Origin: Pseudomonadota bacterium
GTDB taxonomy: Bacteria; Pseudomonadota; Alphaproteobacteria; Acetobacterales; Acetobacteraceae
Assembly: GCA_021809435.1 (NCBI GenBank)
Contig: JAKBAD010000005.1
Span: 1-64,000, forward strand
DNA: 64,000 nt
Direction of reading: 5' to 3'
Every line of letters starts with the position of its first letter. Position 1 is the stretch's first letter. Position numbers and translations under genes: made by a program. A model generated the notes under the pieces. That model searched no databases and had not been told where the DNA came from. It worked only from the letters and a program-made list of their open reading frames with translations. Shown here piece after piece: positions 21,162 through 32,267 of this stretch.

Positions 21162-22463
21162 ATGGCGATTGATCTGGCCGAAACGGCGAAAGAGCTCGGG
21201 CTCAAATATTTCCTCATCACCTATCTCGACCTGTTTGGCGTGCAGCGCGCCAAGCTGGTGCCGGCGGCGGCGATTGCGGGCATGCAAAAAAACGGCGCCG
21301 GCTTCGCGGGCTTCGCCACATGGCTCGACCTCTCCCCCGCCGACCCCGACATGTTCGCCATCCCCGACCCGGCAACCCTCACCCCCCTGCCCTGGAAGCC
21401 CGAAGTGGGCTGGCTGGCCTCCGATATTTGGATGGCGGGCAAGCCGGTCGGTCACGGGCCGCGGGTGATTTTGAAAACCCTGATCGCCCGGGCCGCCGCG
21501 CTGGGGCTGCAAATGAAATCGGGCGTGGAATGCGAGTTCTTTCTCACCACCCCCGACGGCATGGCGATTTCCGATCCTCACGACAACGCCGCCAAGCCTT
21601 GTTATGATTCCAACGCCCTGATGCGCCGCTACGAGGTGATTACCGAGCTGTGCGACGCCATGCTCAGCCTGGGCTGGGGGGCGTATCAGAACGACCACGA
21701 GGACGCCAACGGCCAGTTCGAGATGAACTGGAATTATGACGATGCGCTGGTCACCGCCGACCGGCATGTGTTTTTCAAATTCATGGCCAAATCCATCGCC
21801 GAGGCGCATGGCTTGCGCGCCACCTTCATGCCCAAGCCGTTTCTGGGCCTCACCGGCTCGGGGTGCCATGCGCATATCTCGCTCTGGCGGGGGAATGAGA
21901 ATTTGTTCGCCGATGAGGCGGGGCCGCTTGGTGTCTCGAAGCTCGGCTATCATTTCATCGGCGGCACCATCGCCCATGCCGACGCGCTGGCCGCGGTGCT
22001 GAACCCGACGGTGAATTCCTACAAGCGCATCAACGCCCCGCGCACCCTCTCGGGCGCCACCTGGGCACCCAACACCGTGACCTATTCGGGCAATAACCGC
22101 ACCCACATGATCCGCATCCCCGAACCCGGCCGGTTCGAGATGCGCCTGGCCGATGGCGCGGTGAACCCTTATTTGCTCCAGGCCGCCCTGCTGGCCGCGG
22201 GGCTGGATGGCATCGGCAAACAGACCGACCCCGGGCCACGCCTCGATATCAACATGTACACCGACGGCCATACCGTAAAGGACGCCAAGCGCCTGCCGCT
22301 CAACCTGCTTGACGCCCTGCGCGCCTTCGAGGGTTCAAGCCTGGTGAAGGAAAGCCTGGGCGCCGAGTTCGCGGCGGCCTATGCCAAGCTCAAATATGGC
22401 GAATGGCATGAATATGCCGCCCATCTCTCGGCATGGGAGCGCCAGGCCACCCTGGATTGCTGA
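21162..22463 (+). CDS. gmaS: Type III glutamine synthetase-like enzyme (GmaS/GlnT)
   Basis: The 433-residue product belongs to the GlnT/GmaS branch of glutamine synthetases. GmaS makes gamma-glutamylmethylamide from glutamate, methylamine and ATP; GlnT of rhizobia has weak glutamine synthetase activity. Conserved parts are SGVECEFFLTTPDG (metal-binding Glu), DHEDANGQFEMNW, FMPKPFLGLTGSGCHAHISLW (ATP site and catalytic His) and NRTHMIRIPEPGRFEMRLAD. It follows mgsC by 15 bp. The mgdABCD dehydrogenase genes of the complete methylamine pathway are not in this window, so methylamine use as a nitrogen source is possible but not shown. Confidence 0.88.
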   Translation: MAIDLAETAKELGLKYFLITYLDLFGVQRAKLVPAAAIAGMQKNGAGFAGFATWLDLSPADPDMFAIPDPATLTPLPWKPEVGWLASDIWMAGKPVGHGPRVILKTLIARAAALGLQMKSGVECEFFLTTPDGMAISDPHDNAAKPCYDSNALMRRYEVITELCDAMLSLGWGAYQNDHEDANGQFEMNWNYDDALVTADRHVFFKFMAKSIAEAHGLRATFMPKPFLGLTGSGCHAHISLWRGNENLFADEAGPLGVSKLGYHFIGGTIAHADALAAVLNPTVNSYKRINAPRTLSGATWAPNTVTYSGNNRTHMIRIPEPGRFEMRLADGAVNPYLLQAALLAAGLDGIGKQTDPGPRLDINMYTDGHTVKDAKRLPLNLLDALRAFEGSSLVKESLGAEFAAAYAKLKYGEWHEYAAHLSAWERQATLDC

Positions 22464-22572
22464 CCCAACAGACTGAAATTCATGGCGGGTTTTGCGCCGC
22501 CCGGCGCGCATTTCATGTACGCAACCCTGCCATATTGCGGCTTCGTGATGGTAAACCGGCCAATAAGGGTGA

Positions 22573-24089
<1,517 letters not shown>

Positions 24090-24129
24090 ACAATTGGGGG
24101 GCACATTTCATCGAGCGCGGTCAAGGATT

Positions 24130-24157
24130 CCGCCCCTTTTTTGGAAAAAAGGGGCGG
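24130..24157. terminator. Inverted repeat between convergent genes
   Basis: CCGCCCCTTTTTT (24130-24142) and AAAAAAGGGGCGG (24145-24157) form a perfect 13-bp inverted repeat with a 2-nt centre, between DUF1489 (plus) and proB (minus). Runs of A/T within the arms fit a bidirectional terminator. Confidence 0.6.
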
Positions 24158-24207
24158 CCCAAAAAAACGTTTGATATGGTTTCACGGGGGTAGAGGCTGG
24201 AGGGGGG

Positions 24208-26393
<2,186 letters not shown>

Positions 26394-26663
26394 TTATTCG
26401 GCGGCCAGAGCCACCGGCACCACCGACACATGCACGCGGTCGTCGGCCTTGCGCTCGAACTTCACCACGCCTTCGGTCAGCGCGAAAATGGTATGGTCAC
26501 GGCCTACACCAACATTGAGGCCCGGCTTCACCTTGGTGCCGCGCTGGCGGATGATGATGTTGCCCGCGATCACGGCCTGGCCGCCCGACTTCTTGACGCC
26601 AAGGCGCCGGCCTTCGGTATCGCGACCGTTGCGGGATGAACCGCCTGCTTTCTTATGTGCCAT
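26394..26663 (-). CDS. rpmA: 50S ribosomal protein L27
   Basis: The 89-residue product is bL27, whose N terminus reaches the peptidyl-transferase centre. [24 protein letters not shown] is the family signature region (only part is shown as a continuous motif: [15 protein letters not shown]), followed by [13 protein letters not shown]. The N terminus starts directly with the mature sequence, without the cleavable extension seen in Firmicutes. It lies 15 bp after rplU in the standard rplU-rpmA pair, and the two are surely co-transcribed. Confidence 0.97.
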   Translation of the reverse strand: MAHKKAGGSSRNGRDTEGRRLGVKKSGGQAVIAGNIIIRQRGTKVKPGLNVGVGRDHTIFALTEGVVKFERKADDRVHVSVVPVALAAE

Positions 26664-26678
26664 TTACCTGCTCCTGCC

Positions 26679-26993
26679 TTACGCCGCGGTGATGGAAGCG
26701 ATGCGCAACACGGTGACGTGCTGGCGGTGGCCGTTCTTGCGGCGGCTGTTCTGCCGGCGGCGCTTCTTGAAGATGATGACCTTGTCCAGGCGATCCTGGG
26801 CAATGACGGTGGCGGTGACGGAAGCGCCGGCCACGGTGGGAGCACCGAGCTTGAGAGCGCCCTCGCCGCCAACGGCGAGAACATCGGTGAAGGTGACCGT
26901 GCTGCCGGCTTCCGCCTCGAGCTTCTCAACTTTCAGCACCGCGTCTTGCGTGACGCGGTATTGCTTGCCGCCGGTGCGGATGACTGCGAACAT
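26679..26993 (-). CDS. rplU: 50S ribosomal protein L21
   Basis: The 104-residue product is bL21. It begins [16 protein letters not shown], the family start, and contains [18 protein letters not shown] and the basic [16 protein letters not shown] region that binds 23S rRNA. ATG 26993 is chosen by this homology; an in-frame extension upstream has none. It leads the rplU-rpmA operon and diverges from tRNA-Ser. The roughly 175 bp between them must hold both promoters, which I could not place with confidence. Confidence 0.96.
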   Translation of the reverse strand: MFAVIRTGGKQYRVTQDAVLKVEKLEAEAGSTVTFTDVLAVGGEGALKLGAPTVAGASVTATVIAQDRLDKVIIFKKRRRQNSRRKNGHRQHVTVLRIASITAA

Positions 26994-27167
26994 GGGTACT
27001 ATCCTGGTCTCGACAAAATGAAGCCGCGGCCAAGTCACCCCAGCCGCGTGAGTGGCGCGTTATAACGAGGCGGGGGCTCGTGTCAATGGCGATTCGTACA
27101 CGCCCGCCCCGGAGGGCTGTTGCATATCATAAAAGCACCCCCTATAAGCCGCCCCGCAGACCCCTGA

Positions 27168-27259
<92 letters not shown>

Positions 27260-27406
27260 ACCCCCTGCACCCCCGTGCACACCCCCGCAAAAAACCCTTT
27301 GTTTTTCTAGGCTTAGGCCTGTTCGGCGCGCTTGACTTTGCGCCCCCGTGCACCCACATCGCGCTCATGTTTGTGGGATGGGTTGTGGTATGAAAATGAG
27401 GCCCGC

Positions 27407-28639
27407 ATGGCGCGGATAATGGAAAAGCTCTCTCCCGTGGCGGTCCGCAATGCCAACAAGCCCGGCATGTACGGCGATGGCGGCGGGCTGTGGTTACATG
27501 TCGGCCCGAACGCCATTGGGCCGGACGGCAAGCCGACCAAGACCGGAAAATCCTGGGTGTTCCGGTATATGATAGACGGTCGGGCACGGGAAATGGGTCT
27601 CGGCCCCCTGCACACAATCAGCCTCGCGCAGGCACGCGACCTAGCCCGCAGCGCCCGTCAGCAGGTGCTGCAAGGCGACGACCCGCTTGAGGCCAAACAT
27701 ACCGATCGTCAGGCCCGCAGGCGGGAAGCGGCGAAGGCGATCACCTTCCGGGCGTGTGCCGAGCGATATATTGCCGCCAACCGTCCGGCCTGGGCCAACG
27801 AAAAGCATGCGTCCCAATGGGAGAACACTCTCTCTACTTATGTCTTCCCGGTTATAGGGGCGCTTTCGGTGGGCGAGATCGACACGGGCCATATCACCAA
27901 GATCCTGCAGCCGATCTGGACGGTGAAGTCGGAAACGGCATCGCGGGTTCGAGGGCGCATCGAGGTCGTGCTCAACTATGCGGCCGTTCATGGCTGGCGG
28001 ACGGGTGAAAACCCTGCGCGGTGGCGGGGACATCTCGAGAACGTGCTGCCCAAGAAATCCAAAGTCGCCAAAGTCGAGCATCACGCCGCCCTACCCTGGC
28101 AGGAGATTGGCCCGTTCATGACGCGCCTGAACATGGAAAAAGGCGCGTCGGCGCTGGCGCTCCGCTTTGCCATCCTCACCGCCGCCCGGACCGGCGAGGT
28201 AATCGGCGCCAAGTGGGAGGAGATTGATCGCGTCAATAAAATCTGGACCGTGCCGGGTGAGCGCATGAAAGCGGGGCGCGAACATCGCGTGCCGCTGACA
28301 GAGGCCGCGCTGGCGGTCTTGGACGTCGCCGAGGGGCTGCGGCTGGACGAGGCCGATTACGTCTTTCCCGGCGCCAAGAAGGACGCTCCCCTTTCCAATA
28401 TGGCCATGCTCACATTGCTACGCCGGATGAAGCGCGACGATCTAACCGCGCACGGCTTCCGTTCCACCTTCCGCGACTGGGCCGCTGAGACGGGCCAACC
28501 CGCCGACATCGCCGAAGCGGCGTTGGCGCATGTCGTCGGCAACAAGACGGTGGCCGCGTATCAGCGTGGCGATCTGCTGAACCGCCGCCGCAAGCTTATG
28601 CAGGACTGGGCAACGTTTTGCGCTGGTAAAAAAGAGTGA
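27407..28639 (+). CDS. int: P4-type tyrosine integrase
   Basis: The 410-residue site-specific recombinase would catalyse integration into and excision from tRNA-Ser. The N-terminal DUF4102-type arm-binding domain includes MYGDGGGLWLHVGPNA and KSWVFRYMIDGRAREMGLG. A SAM-like core-binding domain follows (about 100-190). The C-terminal catalytic domain holds the first Arg in TAARTGEVIGAKWEEI, HGFRSTFRDWAAETG with His and second Arg, and the nucleophile Tyr in VAAYQRGDLLNRR. ATG 27407 is chosen because homology starts soon after; a longer frame reaches 27332. It lies just inside attL and is transcribed away from the tRNA. It appears intact. Confidence 0.94.
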   Translation: MARIMEKLSPVAVRNANKPGMYGDGGGLWLHVGPNAIGPDGKPTKTGKSWVFRYMIDGRAREMGLGPLHTISLAQARDLARSARQQVLQGDDPLEAKHTDRQARRREAAKAITFRACAERYIAANRPAWANEKHASQWENTLSTYVFPVIGALSVGEIDTGHITKILQPIWTVKSETASRVRGRIEVVLNYAAVHGWRTGENPARWRGHLENVLPKKSKVAKVEHHAALPWQEIGPFMTRLNMEKGASALALRFAILTAARTGEVIGAKWEEIDRVNKIWTVPGERMKAGREHRVPLTEAALAVLDVAEGLRLDEADYVFPGAKKDAPLSNMAMLTLLRRMKRDDLTAHGFRSTFRDWAAETGQPADIAEAALAHVVGNKTVAAYQRGDLLNRRRKLMQDWATFCAGKKE

Positions 28640-28727
28640 GCACTGCTGTGCAAAAGGGGTTGAATCGTACGGTATGAACGGGATATAGCTAGTCTCACTG
28701 ATGACTATCGACCATGGAGGGTATTTG

Positions 28728-28880
28728 ATGTCAGGCAGCGTTATACGAACGCCAGTTTTTGGCGACGCTTCCTTTAAATTTGTTTCTGCTTTGATCAACT
28801 TTGGTGAGATGTCGGTTGGCGCCGACACCTTCCGAGAACTGCAGGCATGTCGGGAGGCTCATCATGAAGTCTCCTTCTAA
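28728..28880 (+). CDS. Small hypothetical protein upstream of the AlpA-like gene
   Basis: A 50-codon frame starts at ATG 28728 with a strong GGAGGG site about 6 bp upstream. Its end overlaps the first codons of the AlpA-like gene by 17 bp in another frame. The translation (MSGSVIRTPVFGDASFKF...) resembles nothing I know. The good ribosome binding site and the overlap suggest that it is translated and coupled to the downstream gene. Confidence 0.45.
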   Translation: MSGSVIRTPVFGDASFKFVSALINFGEMSVGADTFRELQACREAHHEVSF

Positions 28881-29109
28881 TGCCGCCGTCGTGGATACGC
28901 TGCCGATATTCGGTACTATCGAAAAATGGTGTTCCCTCACAGGAATGGGGCGGCGCGCGACCTACGATGCACTCGGCCATGGCCACCTGATAGCGGTAAA
29001 AGTGGGCACACGCACGCTCATTAACATCGCCAAGGGACTGGTATGGCTTGAGGCTCAACCTACGGCACAAATCCGCCCGCAAAGGCGCCGAGAACCAGCA
29101 AACAGTTAA
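28864..29109 (+). CDS. AlpA-like helix-turn-helix regulator/excisionase
   Basis: The 81-residue product resembles short AlpA/excisionase-type proteins encoded next to P4-family integrases: a MerR-like winged HTH core, with IEKWCSLTGMGRRATYDAL as the recognition helix-turn-helix and GHLIAVKVGTRTLINI as the wing. Such proteins activate the integrase promoter or direct excision. Position (225 bp after int, same strand) and size support this over a chromosomal regulator. ATG 28864 is preceded by GGGAGG. Which promoter it acts on is not visible. Confidence 0.72.
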   Translation: MKSPSNAAVVDTLPIFGTIEKWCSLTGMGRRATYDALGHGHLIAVKVGTRTLINIAKGLVWLEAQPTAQIRPQRRREPANS

Positions 29110-29287
29110 ACGAAACTTCCAACTTTAGGTTTGGGCGGCTACGAATGCCGGGCACCTGACAGTCAATATCTGACCAGTCTGTTGCTCGTGACTGTAGGGT
29201 AACATGCTCTTTTCGGAGTCGTCCTCACCATCCGCTTTTTAGGAAAATTTTCTGAGCACGTGCTAGGCCTGACCCAAACCGAGCCCG

Positions 29288-29301
29288 TGCAATTAATTGC
29301 A
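29288..29301. repeat. Boundary palindrome copy 1
   Basis: TGCAATTAATTGCA is a perfect 14-bp palindrome between the AlpA-like gene and the replication module. It is one of five similar sites in the island (29288, 32246, 34779, 41511, 60140). Confidence 0.7.
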
Positions 29302-29359
29302 ATCAGTCTGCGGTTACAGAGTTTTTAAAGAGCTTCAAGTTAGCCAAGGAGGGCTATTC

Positions 29360-29641
29360 ATGGATAATAAGAGATTTAAGGCAGGTTCTGCCGCAGATCC
29401 CAGGAAATTCATCACAGGGTCTGAGGACCAAATGAATTATCCGGCGATCGGGCACAAGATCGACATTATCGTCGTGGCTAAACCTATACTTGACTGTTCC
29501 GCCGGGAATTTTGCCGCAACGGCTTTTAATATCTGCATCGTTTGTAAGGATTTTGGGGATGACGTTTCCGAAGCCGAGAAACGCAGCGGGGTATTATTTC
29601 CACAGGTGACTGTGGAGGCGTTATGCCAATCACAACAATAG
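29360..29641 (+). CDS. Hypothetical protein preceding the replication gene
   Basis: The 93-residue product starts at ATG 29360 with an excellent AAGGAGGG site. No family is recognised. The middle is a hydrophobic beta-rich stretch (IGHKIDIIVVAKPIL, FNICIVCKDFGDDV). Its stop overlaps the first 19 bases of the replication gene, so the two are translationally coupled, and a role in replication or copy control is possible by position only. Confidence 0.6.
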   Translation: MDNKRFKAGSAADPRKFITGSEDQMNYPAIGHKIDIIVVAKPILDCSAGNFAATAFNICIVCKDFGDDVSEAEKRSGVLFPQVTVEALCQSQQ

Positions 29642-30936
29642 AGGCCCAAAAAGTGGGCCTGGCCTTATCGCAGGCCAAAGTGTTGTCGTTCGTATCCCAT
29701 CTCCTGCCTAAATCCAAAGTGACGCAGAACGGTCTGCCTCAGGTGGTGATTACCCGTGAGGTGATTATGGAGAAATGCGAATTGACGCGCGAACAGGTGC
29801 GCCGTGCGGTAGAACGGCTCGTGGAATACGAACTGCTGACCATCGAGGTTCATCTCTGGGGGCGGACGCGCAAAAGCTTTATGCGCCCAACCCTGGATAC
29901 ACTGGTCGGATGGGAGCGCCCTGCTCCGAAACCCCTTAATGAGCGCCGCGTTCGTGGTGCCAAAAAGGACCTGCAAAGTGGCCTGCAAAGTGGCCTCAAG
30001 GCCACTTACTGTAATGGGCCTCAAGGCCACTTACTGAAAACGGCCTCGAGGCCACTTTCATATAATGAAGAAGAACTGGACGTTACGAACTCAGGGGGAG
30101 AAGAAACCGCTCGTGCAAGCACTCACGGGCAAGCCCTCCCAGAAAATGTCTTTCAGTTTGTTCTGAAGGAAAATTTGAAAGCAAACACCATGGCCAGAAC
30201 CACACCCAAAACCATGCACTCGTTTACTCAGGCCTTTCAGGCCCAAGCAGATGAGAAGAAGGCACAAGCCTTCTCCCAGGACAATCTCAACGGCGTGCAA
30301 TCACTTGCAAGTTTGAAGGCGCTTTGGCTCAAAGCGATGTCGGAGATCAATGGCTTTGCAGCCCCCCTGACCAAGAAGGATGAAGGCTGCTTGAAGCGTC
30401 TGCTCACCGCCTGCCCCCCGAACCGCTCAGCCGCCGTGATCCTTTGCGCGGTCGAGAATTGGTTGGACTTCGTGAGCTACGCCACCTCGGAGCATGGGGC
30501 GTTCAAACTCTCGAGGCATCCCGACCTTGGCACGCTCACCCGGCTGGTGACCCCCGCCGTGATGTTCTGGAAAAGACAACAGGAGCAGGAAGCCCACCAG
30601 AGCCTCGTACAGGCCCCTAAGGCAGCTTCCGCCCCTACCACCCCCGAGACGGCTCCCGGCCCCTCCCTGAGCGAAATTTTCGGGGTTCCCGTGCCTCCTG
30701 GACACACCTGCACCATCTTGGATGATGAGATTTACATGTGCAAAGATGGGTACCGGGTGACCCCCGATGTCCAGCGTTATGGCAGCTACGCCATTCTCGA
30801 CGGTTTGGAGCACGCTCAGAACTGGTGGAATGAGAGACACCCCGGTGAGGCGTACCCCGACCCTGTGCCCTATTTCCGGGCCGGTCTGGCGGACACGCTG
30901 GTGGCCCTGCTCTCGAAGAAGGAGGCCCTGGGTTGA
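29623..30936 (+). CDS. Putative replication initiator with internal origin
   Basis: The 437-residue protein has an N-terminal winged-helix domain (about residues 15-95; VITREVIMEKCELTREQVRRAVERL and EYELLTIEVHLWG). A variable linker spanning about residues 115-150 is encoded by iteron-like DNA repeats, and the remainder is an unrecognised C-terminal region with a Pro/Ala-rich segment (about 325-350). This layout, a DNA-binding N terminus followed by an origin inside the gene, matches replication initiators such as lambda O in principle; I see no direct sequence match to O. The repeats have a 25-bp period, so they are read in three different frames, which argues for a DNA-level role. An alternative is a wHTH regulator binding its own gene. 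Confidence 0.65.
   Translation: MPITTIEAQKVGLALSQAKVLSFVSHLLPKSKVTQNGLPQVVITREVIMEKCELTREQVRRAVERLVEYELLTIEVHLWGRTRKSFMRPTLDTLVGWERPAPKPLNERRVRGAKKDLQSGLQSGLKATYCNGPQGHLLKTASRPLSYNEEELDVTNSGGEETARASTHGQALPENVFQFVLKENLKANTMARTTPKTMHSFTQAFQAQADEKKAQAFSQDNLNGVQSLASLKALWLKAMSEINGFAAPLTKKDEGCLKRLLTACPPNRSAAVILCAVENWLDFVSYATSEHGAFKLSRHPDLGTLTRLVTPAVMFWKRQQEQEAHQSLVQAPKAASAPTTPETAPGPSLSEIFGVPVPPGHTCTILDDEIYMCKDGYRVTPDVQRYGSYAILDGLEHAQNWWNERHPGEAYPDPVPYFRAGLADTLVALLSKKEALG
29970..30066 (+). repeat. Iteron-like repeats inside the putative rep gene
   Basis: Two tandem copies of CCTGCAAAGTGG (29970-29993) run into three tandem 25-bp units (29992-30016, 30017-30041, 30042-30066). The first two units share GGCCTCAAGGCCACTTACTG; the third has GGCCTCGAGGCCACTT. 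The first contains the 18-bp palindrome AGTGGCCTCAAGGCCACT. An A+T-richer stretch follows (TCATATAATGAAGAAGAA). This resembles a replication origin with initiator-binding iterons. Confidence 0.8.
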
Positions 30937-31158
30937 CCTCCAAACAAATCCCCTGGCCCGCTGATCCGAAGGAAAGTCCGGTCTTGGATGCCAAGCGCCG
31001 CGCCATTACCCAAGGTGCAACGGCATGGTCACGGCGCAGTGGTCGTACCATAAACTACCGCCACAACTAGATGTAAGCACTAAACTCACAAAACCTCATC
31101 TTTGAAGTGTGCCCCTCGTCATAGAGAATCGGCTTCTTCCTTGCGCTAGGAGATTCGC

Positions 31159-32208
31159 TTGCCTGACCTGACATCTCGCTTCCTTGGCTGCCTGCTTGGC
31201 GGTGCGATCGGTGACGCTCTCGGTGCGCCGGTGGAATTTGACACTTGGCCCGAAATCCAGGCTGAGTACGGCCCAGACGGTATTCAGGACTACGCACCGG
31301 GAGATTACGGCCTGGGCGCGGTCACGGACGACACGCAGATGACCATGTTCACCGCCGAAGGGCTCATCCGCGCCTGGGTCCGCATGAGCGCCAAGGGCAT
31401 TTGCGGCGTCAACGGCGTCATCCATCATGCCTATCTGCGTTGGCTGACGACCCAAAGCGAACGCGCCCCAACGAAGATTGGCACCGACGGCTGGTTGTTC
31501 AAATGCCGCGAGCTGCACGCCCGGCGGGCTCCGGGCAACACCTGCCTGGGAGCTTTACGGGCGGCCACCAACGGATTTTCGTCAGAGAAGGCGCGTAACA
31601 ACAGCAAGGGCTGCGGCGGTATCATGCGGGTGGCGCCAGTGGGCCTGTTTGTTCTGGAGGATCAGATTTTTGGGCGTGCCTGCGATGCGGCGGCGCTCAC
31701 GCATGGTCACCCTTCGGGCTATATTTCGGCGGGTTATTTTGCGGTGGTCATCGGTGCGCTGTGCCGTGGAGAGTCCCTGCATGACGCCATGGCGCGGGCT
31801 GATCGGCGGATTGCCGATATTTCGGAGGCAGACGAGGTACGCCAAGCTGTCGATGCTGCGCGGGCGCTGGCTGCTCACGGTGTGCCGTCGCCTCGAGAGC
31901 TGGAAAGTCTGGGCGGCGCCTGGGTTGGCGAAGAAGCTTTGGCGATATCGCTTTGCTGCGCGCTAGTAGCCCACGATTTCGCCCAGGGCATACGCCTGGC
32001 CGTGAATCATGGTGGAGACAGCGACAGTACAGGCGCCATCACGGGCAATCTGCTGGGGACAATGTGGGGCGTTGAGGCCATCCCTGCGCATTTCCTCGAC
32101 CGGCTCGAACTTCGCCGGGAGATCGAGCGGCTGGCCCTGGATATGGTGAGCATCACCGAAGGGCGGACGAATTACGAAGATATCTTTGATGATTATCCGG
32201 GCTGGTGA
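31159..32208 (+). CDS. ADP-ribosylglycohydrolase (DraG family)
   Basis: The 349-residue protein is a DraG/ARH-fold hydrolase, enzymes that remove ADP-ribose from modified proteins or nucleic acids using two Mg2+ ions. FLGCLLGGAIGDALGAPVEF is the N-terminal signature, TDDTQMTMFTAEGL (from residue 56) carries the metal-binding Thr-Asp-Asp, and NHGGDSDSTGAITGNLLG near the C terminus carries the second metal cluster. All are intact. It starts at TTG 31159 with AGGAGA upstream. No ADP-ribosyltransferase gene is nearby, so it could reverse phage- or toxin-made ADP-ribosylation from elsewhere; this is inference from its place among defence genes. Confidence 0.88.
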   Translation: MPDLTSRFLGCLLGGAIGDALGAPVEFDTWPEIQAEYGPDGIQDYAPGDYGLGAVTDDTQMTMFTAEGLIRAWVRMSAKGICGVNGVIHHAYLRWLTTQSERAPTKIGTDGWLFKCRELHARRAPGNTCLGALRAATNGFSSEKARNNSKGCGGIMRVAPVGLFVLEDQIFGRACDAAALTHGHPSGYISAGYFAVVIGALCRGESLHDAMARADRRIADISEADEVRQAVDAARALAAHGVPSPRELESLGGAWVGEEALAISLCCALVAHDFAQGIRLAVNHGGDSDSTGAITGNLLGTMWGVEAIPAHFLDRLELRREIERLALDMVSITEGRTNYEDIFDDYPGW

Positions 32209-32245
32209 TCTTCAGGAACAAGCCCCTCAGTCAGAGCGATCGCCG

Positions 32246-32259
32246 TGCAATTAATTTCA
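32246..32259. repeat. Boundary palindrome copy 2
   Basis: TGCAATTAATTTCA has one change from the perfect palindrome. It lies between the convergent ADP-ribosylglycohydrolase and hipA genes, inside the loop of a possible AGCCCC...GGGGCT hairpin (32222-32269). Confidence 0.6.
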
Positions 32260-32267
32260 TTTTGGGG

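Noticed and set aside
20343-22271. A 642-codon open frame on the minus strand opposite mgsC and gmaS
   Set aside because: Antisense shadow; it spans two well-supported genes and has a composition typical of reverse-strand translation.
28442-28828. A 128-codon minus-strand frame over the end of the integrase gene
   Set aside because: The part overlapping int is antisense shadow, and the start has no ribosome binding site.
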